DNA from: Sedimentisphaerales bacterium
GTDB lineage: Bacteria > Planctomycetota > Phycisphaerae > Sedimentisphaerales > SM23-30
DNA: 64,000 bases
Assembly: GCA_016934515.1 (NCBI GenBank)
Contig: JAFGSR010000168.1
Span: forward strand, 34,521-98,520
Direction of reading: 5' to 3'
Shown: positions 41,474-53,400 of the stretch, in pieces
How positions within the stretch are numbered: the first letter of the stretch is position 1
Layout: the number at the start of each line of letters is the position of its first letter
The notes under the pieces: generated by a model
What the model saw: only the letters and a program-made list of their open reading frames with translations
Told to the model about the DNA's origin: nothing
Database searches by the model: none
Made by a program: the position numbers and the translations under genes

Positions 41474-44400
41474 TTAATTTTGTTCCCCAATATCGGTGCC
41501 TGAGCCAATGTAGCGTAAAAGCAAATCAATTTCATTTTCAAAACCAATTTGTCTCATAAATAATTCATAACCTTGCTGTTCGGCAAAGAGCCGATAGCTG
41601 TTGCGCGCCTTGAATTCCTGTTCCTCCAGGGTCATATCATAATTATATCCCATCAAGTTAGCCGGCTCGGCGGTGTTGATTTCTGTGGCATGTTCCAACC
41701 CCAGAATATGGCCTAATTCGTGGGCACCCGTATTGGCCAAAGCGTTAACCGTTTCCAGGAAACGTTCGGTGGGATCCTCCGACATCTCCGATAGATATCC
41801 GAAAGCGATTTCATCGGTTAATACGATTGCCATATCGGTGTGGTCTTCATTGTGACGATCCAGCTTTTGTGCCAAACCATAAAGGCCCAGCATAGGTGTG
41901 GTTCCACCAAAAATCACTGTCGAATATACCGCACCGGCCTGGGGTTTTTCGGTAACAAATTCAATCTCGTCTTCAGTTAAACCGACATTGCGATAGATTT
42001 CTTCGATACGATCGGCAATCGCCTGAATCAATGATTCACGCATCCCGTCAAGTTCAAACGCTTCAGCGTCAAAAGCCGGGCGGTTAACAACATTTGGTCC
42101 CCAGCCCATATCAGCTTCTTTAAACAAATAATCTGCTCGTGCCCCGTCGAAAGCCAACCAAACAAGTTGCGACGGCGGAGTTTCCACGGCTTCCGGTTCG
42201 GTGGTTTCGATGGTCAACTGATAGGCGATAACTTCAGAGAAGTTTTGCAGAGAATATCCTGTTACTACCACGTAATAGGTGCCCATACCATTCTCGGCGG
42301 GATCGATTACTACCGACTCATGGTTGGGCATGCTGAAAATCGCCTGAGCTTCGTAAAGCGTGTCGGCATTTTGGGCGGCACCGGTAGCCAGGACATCGTC
42401 GGCCTCATCCATAATAGTAGTTAATGCTTCATAGTCACCGTTGTAAATAGCAACATATAACTCAACATCATCTCGACCGAACAGGACTTCGGAATCCAGA
42501 TCTACGGTTACTCGCTGACCTTCTTCCAGCCGGAAACTGTAAACATCCACGTCGAGAAGATTACCCAGACAGGAACTGATTACCACGCTGCCCGCCTGCC
42601 CCGGCTCCAGCAGGGTGCCGGTAACTTTTTCTACCGGAAGATAACATTCGGCACTAACAGGATTATTTAACAAATCCACATTGTAACGATAAACTTGTGG
42701 ATTATCTTCGTCCTGAACCAACTCGTCATTACCCCAATCCAGTGGTTCCAGATTTACAGGTCCATTGGTCGGATAGACCTGGCTGTAAGGTAAGCCGCTG
42801 GCAGTGGTGTCCGAACCAAAATCACTGTTACCATCGTTGAAGACCAGGACCTCAAGGTTGTATCTGCCCAACGGGGAATCGACTCCGCCTGCCAGGAAGT
42901 CAACTTCACCTACCCAGAAATATCCCGGATCAAGCGAATTGCGGAAAAGATTGCTGCTTACATTCAATAAATAATCACCGTCTTCAGGAACCTCAAACAG
43001 TGCATTTAGTTCTCCGGTGCCTGTCCAACTGGTTACCAGAGACAATGTTCGCTGGCTGTTTGCCAGGACCATAAGGTCGCTGGTGGTACCAAAGTAGATC
43101 GTCATACTGTCCGTCGAACCGCCACCCGGTACCGAGTGATTGGTGTGGATCAATATAGAAATATCATCGTCACCAAAAGTTTCAATGGATCCGTTGAGAG
43201 AATCGCTAATCTGCACCGAATCTACCAGAGCACTTGCATCACCCACCCAGTTGATGTCGTCAATTTCAAGCAGGATATCACCCTGGCCTGTAGTATAGGT
43301 AACATTAAACTGATAGAATCCGCCTTCCGGTGTTACATCGCTATTGCCAATCGTACTGGAAACGGTAAGGCCTCCCAGATTGGTGGATGAACTGCCAAAG
43401 GTGTGGTTGGTGGATGCCTGGCCATTTATGCTGACCTGAACGACATCGTCAACCGGGCTGCCCGAAGTGGAGCGTACCAGAAAACCCGGCGTATTAAAGG
43501 CAGCCATGTCAAAGCTGATATCGCTGTATTCCCCGCCAGCCGGCAGGGGCATTACCAATTCCATTCGGCTGCCATATTCGGTGTTTCTGATATCAGTGAA
43601 GATTTCCACTATGTTATTTGAAACGTTTTCAATTCCGTAAAGACTGCCGTCGGGAGCAAAATCAATCCCGATTATTTCTATATTGGTACCTGGATTGGCC
43701 AGGTTATCCATCTCGTCACCCACCGCAGCGGCTTTGCCAAATTCCGGATTAATTTTCAATTGATTATTAATCTGGGGTACTTTCTTTCGGGTATCAATCT
43801 TAACTAGTGTCTGAGTAACCTGATCAATGCCATACATGCAACCGTTATTTATGCTGCTACCGGGTATGTCACCGTATGCCAGGGATACAATATCCGTAAA
43901 ACCATAAAATTCCAGATCCTGTTCCGATAATTGCAGGTCTGCATACGGATCTATTATATTAGAAATAGACAACAGGGAATCGCGCGTGGTCGAATTGCCC
44001 GTTACCGGCACGATAGTTATGGATACGACTGCGAACAATTCATCAATCCCCAGATTTTCATCAGTAGATCCAAACTCCAGGGCTAGAATATCATCTATTG
44101 TCAGAGTGGCAGTTGTACCTGTACCGTACACCGATGCGTTGACGAGGTCGCTTAAAACCGTCCTGGTTAAAACCACATCGTCATCGGTTTCCGTCGTCGG
44201 GTCCAGCGGATTGGGATCGACAAAAATCGGCCGGGTATCAAAAGAAAATGTGCTTATCAGGGCAAAGGTCTCCAGGCTCGAATCGTAGCCTAAGGCATCG
44301 TAATTGATGGTGACCAGGGCGTCATTAAAATCATTCAGCAAATCAAATTCACCGGCCTGGATCAATCCAATTCTAGTGTCAAGAATAATCTCACCGGTCA

Positions 44401-47400
44401 GAACTTCATTTTTTAAATCATCCAGCAATTCCGCAGTCAACACCTGGGCAAGTGCTGATTCAAGCTCATCGGTTAGTTCCAGGAAATAATCTGTTTCCAA
44501 AATCGTTTTGCTGATGGTTATTTCGTCCAGTCCCGGCAATATCATGTCACGTGTCGGAGTTAAATCCGTGCGGGAAGATTCACCCAGCATCTCTCCTGCC
44601 AATATCAACTCCGCCGGATATTGAGTCTCAATCTGGCTGGTGCCGGCGAAAAACACTCGAACGTCGCCGTCGCCGTGTTCCGCGTCTATTTCAACCCGTA
44701 AGACACTGCTGCCATCGACTCCGAATCCAAAAATTACGGTCGTGTTATCCGGATCATCGGTAACCGCCGAAATAATGAAACCATTTTCGGTATCATTGAG
44801 CCAGTCAATGTCTTCTATGAGTACCTCAACATCGCCATGGGCTTCCCCGTGGGCATATTCAATGTCAAAACCGTAATAGTAACCTTTATCGATAAATTCC
44901 TGTAACCCGGCGTTTAGCGCTACTACCGAGGAATCAGAGATTACCCGGTTGCCTCCCGAAAAATCAGTGGTTTCCTCAGCGAAAATATGTTCGACCGGTC
45001 CTTGATTGCCAAAGGTAATGTTCATCGTATCGCCGGCGGGACTGTTACGCAAAGGCAAACCAACGAAAATTCCACTGTTGGGCTCCGTTGCTAAACCGTG
45101 CCTTTCCGCGTCAAATTCAAACTCCTGCAACAGGACCGCCGCACCGGTGGCCGGGTCGATCGTGTATAAAGCGTCACGAAGCAGGTTGCCGGTTTCGTTC
45201 ACCGGTTGATTATGTAGTGCGATTAGCCCGTCACCGCCCTGATTCAGCGCCAGACCGGTAATTACCAGATTGTCCGCCAAACTGGAATCCACACTACCCA
45301 GGTTCCCCAATCCGGAGCCCACCGCTGTTGCCAGGCCAAAGCCGGCACTGTTCGGATCAGAATTAAACCTTACCAGCGTATTAGTAGCAGCATCGATTCC
45401 ATACAAAACTCCATCCAACTCTGCCAGTCCGCTAATGTTGGTAAAAGTGCTTCCGATATTATTGCTCGAAATCGTTACGCTGGCCCGATTGTCCGGATCG
45501 AGGTTGTTGATATCCTCGCTGACCTTGTTGATCAAAACCAGGCTCTGACGTGCCGAACCTGAATTTGGCTGAAAATCGGCAATCGCCCAAAGCGAATCCA
45601 AACTGTGACCGGCCAATCCCTTCAGGTCCAGTATGGCACCCTGGCTGGCTACCAGACTGTTCAGATCATTAAGGTCATTTTCTAGCAGCTCTAAATTGCT
45701 GAACACTAACGGATTTATATTATAGAACTTGTGCCCGATTCCATCATAACCGTAATAACTTGTTCCGGTATATGCCAGTTCATCCAACTCCGGAGCCACC
45801 AGGTCAGCAGACACCGTTATGTCCGGATCATCTTCCACCATATCTTCGACGCCATCTGTGCCAATAACATTAAAAGTCTGACCGGCAACCGAATCATCAT
45901 GAATCTGCCACAGTTGTACCAAATAGATGCTGGAATTTTCCGTATAGCCACCAGAGCCGCCCCCGCTGCCCACTGCCTGGGATATATTTACGTCCACAGT
46001 CTGACCCGCTACCAGATCATTCATCCGAATAAAATCGTCTTCATCCAATGCCGAATCACCGGTAAATCCAGGATTATCACCCATTTGGCTGGTGTAGGAC
46101 CAGATCATGTTTTCCGGAAATTCCTCAAAGGGTGAAAACGCCGTTACTATCGAATTGCCCAGATCAGCTACCGCAAAGTAATAAACAAAATCACCACCGG
46201 GAATGCCATTGCCGCTGGGCACGTTACCTTCGCCATCCAACGAAACTCCCTGTTGATTGGTGATCTGATTGGCGACCAGAGTTATCTGGTAATAATTTGT
46301 GCCCCAGCGATTGATGGCGAAACCGTCCTCGTTGTGAAATGTTGCTGAGTTGGATCCTTGGTCGAAGGTTACCCAGGCAGTTGGATCCGTCAAAGGATTA
46401 TCGTCCCCGCCGATGATAATATCGTCGGACACTCCGGAACTCGGGTTAAGTCCGAAAATCTGGTCCAGTCCAATAGAACGAATCTGAAAAGCCTGACTTA
46501 ATGCGTTCGCTGCCGTTATATCGGAAACTTCCAACGTTGCCCCGTCAACGTCCTTGCTGTTTACTTCCAGAAGACTCACATTACCCTGACCTACAAAAGC
46601 CTCCCGGCCGACGCTTACTTTGCCCACCATGCCGGCCGCTCCGATCACGAAGCTATCTTGCGAGAATATCGATCCGCTGACATCGCCACGAATATCCACT
46701 TCGCGAATTACCCCGATTACGTCAGTTTGTTCATGGGAAAACTCCACCGTAATAGCGTTTAAATCCGTCGCGTCGAAAAATACATTCGAAACCTGCGGCG
46801 GATTCAAAAATTCAATGTTCTTTTGCTCCAGCAGATCATCCCCGGTGCCAAACATCTCGTCCTGTCCCGGTGCCAAAGCCGCAACCACGTTAGATTCAAC
46901 GAAATCACCATTGATTATTACCTTGTCGATAATTCCGCTCAGGGCCCGGTCGCGATCAGGATCATCAGCGGCAGTGCTGTCAAAGTCAAACAACTTTCCG
47001 CTTGGCCCAATATCCAAACCAGCCGCCAGGGTACTGAATTCCATGTTGCCGTTTATCTGGGCTAGTTCCAGATTGCCTCCTGCCGCAACCACGCTCAAAC
47101 GCATGCTGCTGCTTTGGAAGGTGCCAATGTTGCCTCCGGCACGGATACCCATGACCTCACGTAATCCTTCACCGCCGGTCATTCCCTTTACGATTACTCT
47201 GTCGATGTCGCCTTCCGAACTCAGCACACCACCCAGATCGCCCGTTACCTGAGCATAAGACAACAAACTGTCGGAACAGTAAAGCATCCCGTCCATGTCG
47301 CCTCGGAAAAGCGCCTTGGTTACATTCGCCGCGGAGATGTTCACCTGCTCGCTTACCTGCGTACTCTGCAGCAATTTCACATCCCCCAGAATATCAATAT

Positions 47401-50400
47401 TGGTCGGTAGGGCATCGGTGCCGTTCATTTCTCCTAAAATCGCCTTGGTCACATCACCGCCGACAACCACTTCACTGCCCGATGCTACCCCGCGCAGATT
47501 CATAAAACCAACATCACCGTTGATATCCATGTAGGCGTCATTAGTCTGGTTGCCAATCCACCCATCAACAAACACCGTACCCATGGACTCATCGTCGCCA
47601 TTATAAAGCTGACCGACATCAATCGTCGCCCCGCCCGCTGCCATAACCTTCAATTTCGTCTTGCCGGAAGTGTTACGCAACTGGATAGTTTCAATCTGAT
47701 CTGCCCCCGGTAAAACTTCACCTTCTCCAGGCCCACTCAATACTACGGTTACTTTGTTACCGTTAATTATTCCTCGATAAGGCAGACCCTGCTGAATAAT
47801 TATTCCGCCTACCAGGTCCGGAAGCTGTTCTGATATCGTCCACGAATTAAAACCACTTACCATGGAAATCGGCGTAGGAAATCTCATGCCCTCGATTCGC
47901 AGCGACACAATCTGAGCATCGGCGAATACTCCAAAGGGACTGCCCTGTCCGATGATCTGACCGATACTCATCCGCCGGATGGTGCTCAACCCTTCACCCG
48001 GCGTATCGCTGCCGTCCTGATCTCCAAAAATCGTATTCGGGCCCGGACTTACACCGGCGGCAATTACCGAATTATCCAACGTGTCAACCTTGCCCGTCAG
48101 AATATCACCTTCCAGTGCCTCGCCGTTGATTATCAGCGTGCTCCGGTCGATAAGATCATCGTTGTCGTCAAATACCTCACCCGGATCAAAACCTGCCAAC
48201 ACATAAGTGTTCCGCATCAAACCACTCACATCCAGGCTGCGAATATCACCGCCGGCCGTAACCAGCGACTCATCGTCCAGAATATTAGCAGCCTGAATAC
48301 TGCCGATATTGCCCGTAACGTGCACCGTACCGAAAATCGAACCGTCCACAATCAGCTTTTCCAGATCGCCCGTAATATCCAGCACTCCACCGGCTTCGAT
48401 GTTACCCGAAATGTGTAATGTCCCGATATTGCCCGTCGAAATATATCTGCCGCTGCCGGTTATCGATCCGTCGATGTCGATCCCTTCACCGCCGCCGATT
48501 ATAATCGTACCGGAAATGTCCGATCCGCGAATCACAATCTGCGGCCCTGTTCCCGCCACATCAATCGTTACCGGCCCGCCGTCCACCACGTCGGTCAGCG
48601 CAATGTCACCGTTAATAATTGTCAATTTGCCAAAATCTTCACCAACTGTGATGCTGGCGTTCAGATCGGCACGGTCGTCTCCGATTCCCTTGAGCATCAG
48701 CGAACGGAAATCTTCCGTAACCTCAATTTGGCCGTTCACACTGCCCATAACTTTTGCAATGCCAAAATCACCATCGACAGATACCGAACTTTCCAGATCA
48801 CCCGGTGTCCGCCCGCTGCCGATTGTCAGCTTACCCAGATCGCCATGGATGCCAAATTCCGAACCCGGATTACCAAATTCACCACCGCTGATTATCGATC
48901 CGACATCTCCCCCGATATCACCCAACCCGAGCACCTGACCGCCTGCCTTCAAGCTTTTCAACTCGATACCGGCCCGATCATATTTTGCGTGCGGACCCAG
49001 CGGATTGCCCGGTCCCACCGGCGCAGGATCCCAGTTCAACAGCAACTCCGCCTGGAAATCACCACCTGCCGAGATGGTCCCTACCTTGCCGTCCACAATA
49101 ATAATCCCACCTACCGGCGTACCAATATTTCCGCCGGCCTTGATCGCCCGCAAATCACCATAAGGCCCGGTTACCTCAATCGTACTGATTAAATCTCCCC
49201 GGCTTTGAATCATAGCTACCGGCCCGGCAACGAAGATGCCCGAACCCAATATGTCGCCCCGGCTGCTCAGCGTCCCCAACTCACCCGCCTCAAGCACCAG
49301 ATCAAATATGTCCCCCGTAGTAGTAACTCGATCTATCTGGTCGAACGCGTTTATATTCGTCCGGTTAATTTCATCTGCCGTTATCGTACCAATATGTATA
49401 CCGCAGAAAATCTCACTGTCCTCAATAGTGCCACCTCGCTGGATGGTTATTCGGCCGATGTCCCGGTTTGCTGAGATTATTGTATTATGAATACCTGCTC
49501 CACCTACGGTTATTTGTCCTATTATACTTTCTTCGATGGTTAACGGACCGACTATCAATGCATTAATTCGAGTGTCGAATATCCCCTCGGCCCCTCCTAA
49601 TACCTGAATAGTATTGATACTTTGGGCCTTAATAAAGGCCCCTCGTATCTCCGAACCGGCACCCCGTACTTCAATAAAACCTATCGGGTCAACTGTTCCC
49701 GTACTAGAGTTATAAAGCTGGTAATTATCAAACATGGAGGTCGTCGAAATCGTATCGGCTATATAACGCGAACCACGAACTCGCTCACTTGTTCCGCCTG
49801 AAGCGTTATAACCTGTTATTCTTGCTCCGTTGCTCACCTGCACTCGTACAATGCCGCCGCTGCCAAAAAGCGGACCGCCTATATCGTGTCCTGCATCATG
49901 TGCTTCAGCGAAAACGATTACACCTGTAACGAATATACCCGACTGAGCCCATTCGCCTGTGCCCGGATGACGGATACCATCACCCAGACTTATCCGGTTA
50001 AGGTTGCCCTCGATTACCAATGCCCCGTCCATCCCATCAAACTGACCCCCAGCCCGACTGTTGTCACTGTTCAGGGTAATTCTATCTACATCACCGGTTA
50101 TTCTGGTATCTCCCAGTGATCCGCCAATAACTATCCTGTCTATTCCCACCGCCGAAAGCAATCCGGAAACCTGAGATCCTATCGGATTGATAATCGCTCT
50201 AAGAACATCATCTTCTATCGGTGCAATCTCGACCGTTTCAATAATCTGACCCGTCGAGTTCTCCGTCCGTCCCAGATGGCCGTCAATACTTATCAAAGCA
50301 AAAGGCTGACCACCCGGCGGGAATGTCACCACATCTTCATCACCTTGATCGGCTGGAGTCGTCCCTTGATCATCTGGATCTTCCACGAAACCCGTACCTT

Positions 50401-53400
50401 CAGCGATTACAATAGATACAATATCGCCCCCCGGGGTACTGTTGACTATCTGCTCTATTGCTCCGTCAACATTCACCTGCAAAACCGATATCTCATCATT
50501 TCCGGTGATATTAACCCGGTTATTCTGGTCTCCGGTAACGTTCAATACACCCAGTTCCGCCGGCCCGCCTGTCGTCGTGACCCGCAAACCATCCGTTGAA
50601 GTAACCTCCGTTATCACGTATCCCAGAACAGCCTGGTTGTAAAACCCAAAGCTTTGTATATAGTCCGCATAGGACAAATCCCATATCGGCAGCAACTGCA
50701 CCGTGAGCACTCCGCCTTCGTTGGGGGTAGCATTAGGATCAGTAACATCATCCGGCGGAGTCACAAAAAGGAATTCATCAACGTCTTCTTCTCCCGTATA
50801 ACCCGGCGACAATTTCACCAGAACGCCTGAGTCGTCAGTAACCGTTACCGATTGACCCGCCGCGAATTCAAACGGACCGAATGGTCCAAAATATCCTGAC
50901 ATATTTACAACTATGCTGCCTTGAATATCAACAAACCGAACATTACCGCCGCGACCTCCGACACTGACCGGAATGCCAGATCCGAAGCTCCCACTAAATA
51001 CCGACAAACCAAAATCTCCACCTACATAAATCCGGTCAATAACTCCCGGCTCGCCGATCTCGTCGGCGTTCGCGAAAATCCCCGTCGGTTGCCCAGAAAT
51101 AATTGTACCGGAATCGTGATTCATCTCATCGCTGAAACTACCAGCGATTACCACTTCGCCAATATTACCGTTAGATACGATCAACCCGGAAAGACTGCCT
51201 CCCATTTTTACCGAACTGATCTGGCTGCCTGCTTCTATATTTATCGTGCTGTCAACTGGCGAACTCACCTGACCAATATCGCCCGCCGTGAACACTGAAG
51301 GATCGGGTAATGTTACAATTCCATCATCATCATCCCAGTTAAAGCCCACCACCGAGCCATTAAAACCTGCCCGCAAACCTCCCAGGCTCCCATCGTCAAC
51401 GCGAATCTGCACATTACGCATTGCCCCGCCGCTACTGAAAGCCCCCATATTGCCGTTCAGCACCTCGACCGTAGGCCGTGGGTAATTCGCTAGATGACCG
51501 TAACGAACGTCGGTAAGCACATTGCCCCCGCCAAAGGTCGTCTCGCTGACACCCTCAATCTCCAGCCTATACGACATAATCCAATTTGTGTTGCTGCTGC
51601 CAATAATATCAGCTGCTGCTACGACGGTGTATATTCCCGCTTTTTCCGCCGTGTATTCCAATTCCAGCGGCGCACCGGTAACGATATCCACTTCACCAAG
51701 CAAAGCCACCAACTCGCCGTCAGGATCTATCAGAGTCAAATTCGCTTCTGCGGGTACTTTCGTGCCGGGAAGCAACGGATGACCGCTGGCTCCAAACGTT
51801 CCATACGCGTCATACAGATTGATCGTCAGCGTCTGACCGGCAAATACTCCAAAGCTGTAATAATCCTCGGTGTCCCAATCACTACTCTCCGTCTCGCCCA
51901 GCACCGAAATCTTGCCGTCTATCGTCCCCAGATATTGCGCTTCTGCCACAGTATCATTAGTGAGAATCCAGCCCCCGCTGGTGTCCATTGCTCCGGACAT
52001 GAATGATACAGTATCCCCGTTATCGTCAATTTTCCGCTCAAGCTCTCGATAAGCACGAACATATTTTTCGGAAAAAACGTCGTACACACCCGGGAACTGC
52101 GGCGCATCACTTGCACCATGCACCAGTATCGGCAATCCCCAGTCACCCTGACCATATACACTTCCCAGGTTCCCCTGCACATCAAGAACCGGTGAATTGC
52201 CGCTGCCCCCGTATGACGCCGAACCTGCCAGTGTCCAACTGTTATCCGATTCACTAACCCCGCCCGCCTGGGTATGCACTACCAGATTATTCAAGTCGCC
52301 GTCAACCACAAAATCGTTGGTTCCCAAAAATCCGGCGTAAAACAAGTCGATGCTGCCGTTAATTGACACATCACCAAAAACCCCGCCGCCAATCTGGATT
52401 CGGCCAATATCCTGGGGTTTACCCTCAAAGTCAGGTGCTACTATAATGCCCGGACGAATGCCACCACCCGGATATGCTCCTATCGGACCGGGATCAGCCG
52501 CAACCTCAGAATCGTCAAAAAACGTACCTACCGTGCTTAACTGCCCCGGTGACCAGTACTGTGTTTCTTCCAATGTCTGAGGAATGGTACCAATCATTAC
52601 CCCGCCGGCGCCGCTTGGTGTCGATACACTTGCATCATCCTCGTCAATAAACAACAATGCCTCTGTGCCGCCGGTTGGGGTATATACACGATTGCCGTCA
52701 CTGTCTATAGTTAAACTGGTTATCGTAATATATACATCCGGCGTACTAGAAGCTATATACATCAGATAAATGTCTGATAATCCGCCAACTATCACAAACT
52801 GATCATCCACCTCCTGGATAAACTCAGTATTTATTGCATACAATGTCCCACTTGTCGGATCTGTTGCGTAGCCAACATTATTAGTGTCGTCAAAGGACAT
52901 ACCCGTAAGAAAGATCGGAGGCGGATCAGCGCCACCCGTGGGCTGATCACCAAAATCAACAATATCCTGGAAGCGGTCGGCAACTGCTGCATCCAGGTCC
53001 ACGGTTACCAACGTGCCGCCATCCATCGAGCCGGCCTGGTGCAACAATCCAAACAATCGGCCAAACTGATCGTACATCAAACCTTCTACTATGTCGCTGT
53101 CATCCACTGTAGCACGCGGGGCGGTAAATATTCCTATCGAGTTGCCAATGTCTGCCTTGACTACCGATATAGTCAAAAATTGGTTTTCAACGTCACCTGC
53201 TCCGTTAACTCCATTGTCATAGGCCAGGAAAATCGGCTCGCCTATTCCATTCTGACCGGTATGGACAATCGTTAGAATATCGTCACCGGGACCGGATACT
53301 CCACTTAAGCTGTAGTCAGTCTGCCCCTGATTATTTACTCCGATTGCTTCCGCTTCACCCGTAATCGTGTCGATAGAAATTAATACCTCCCCCGTTGTTA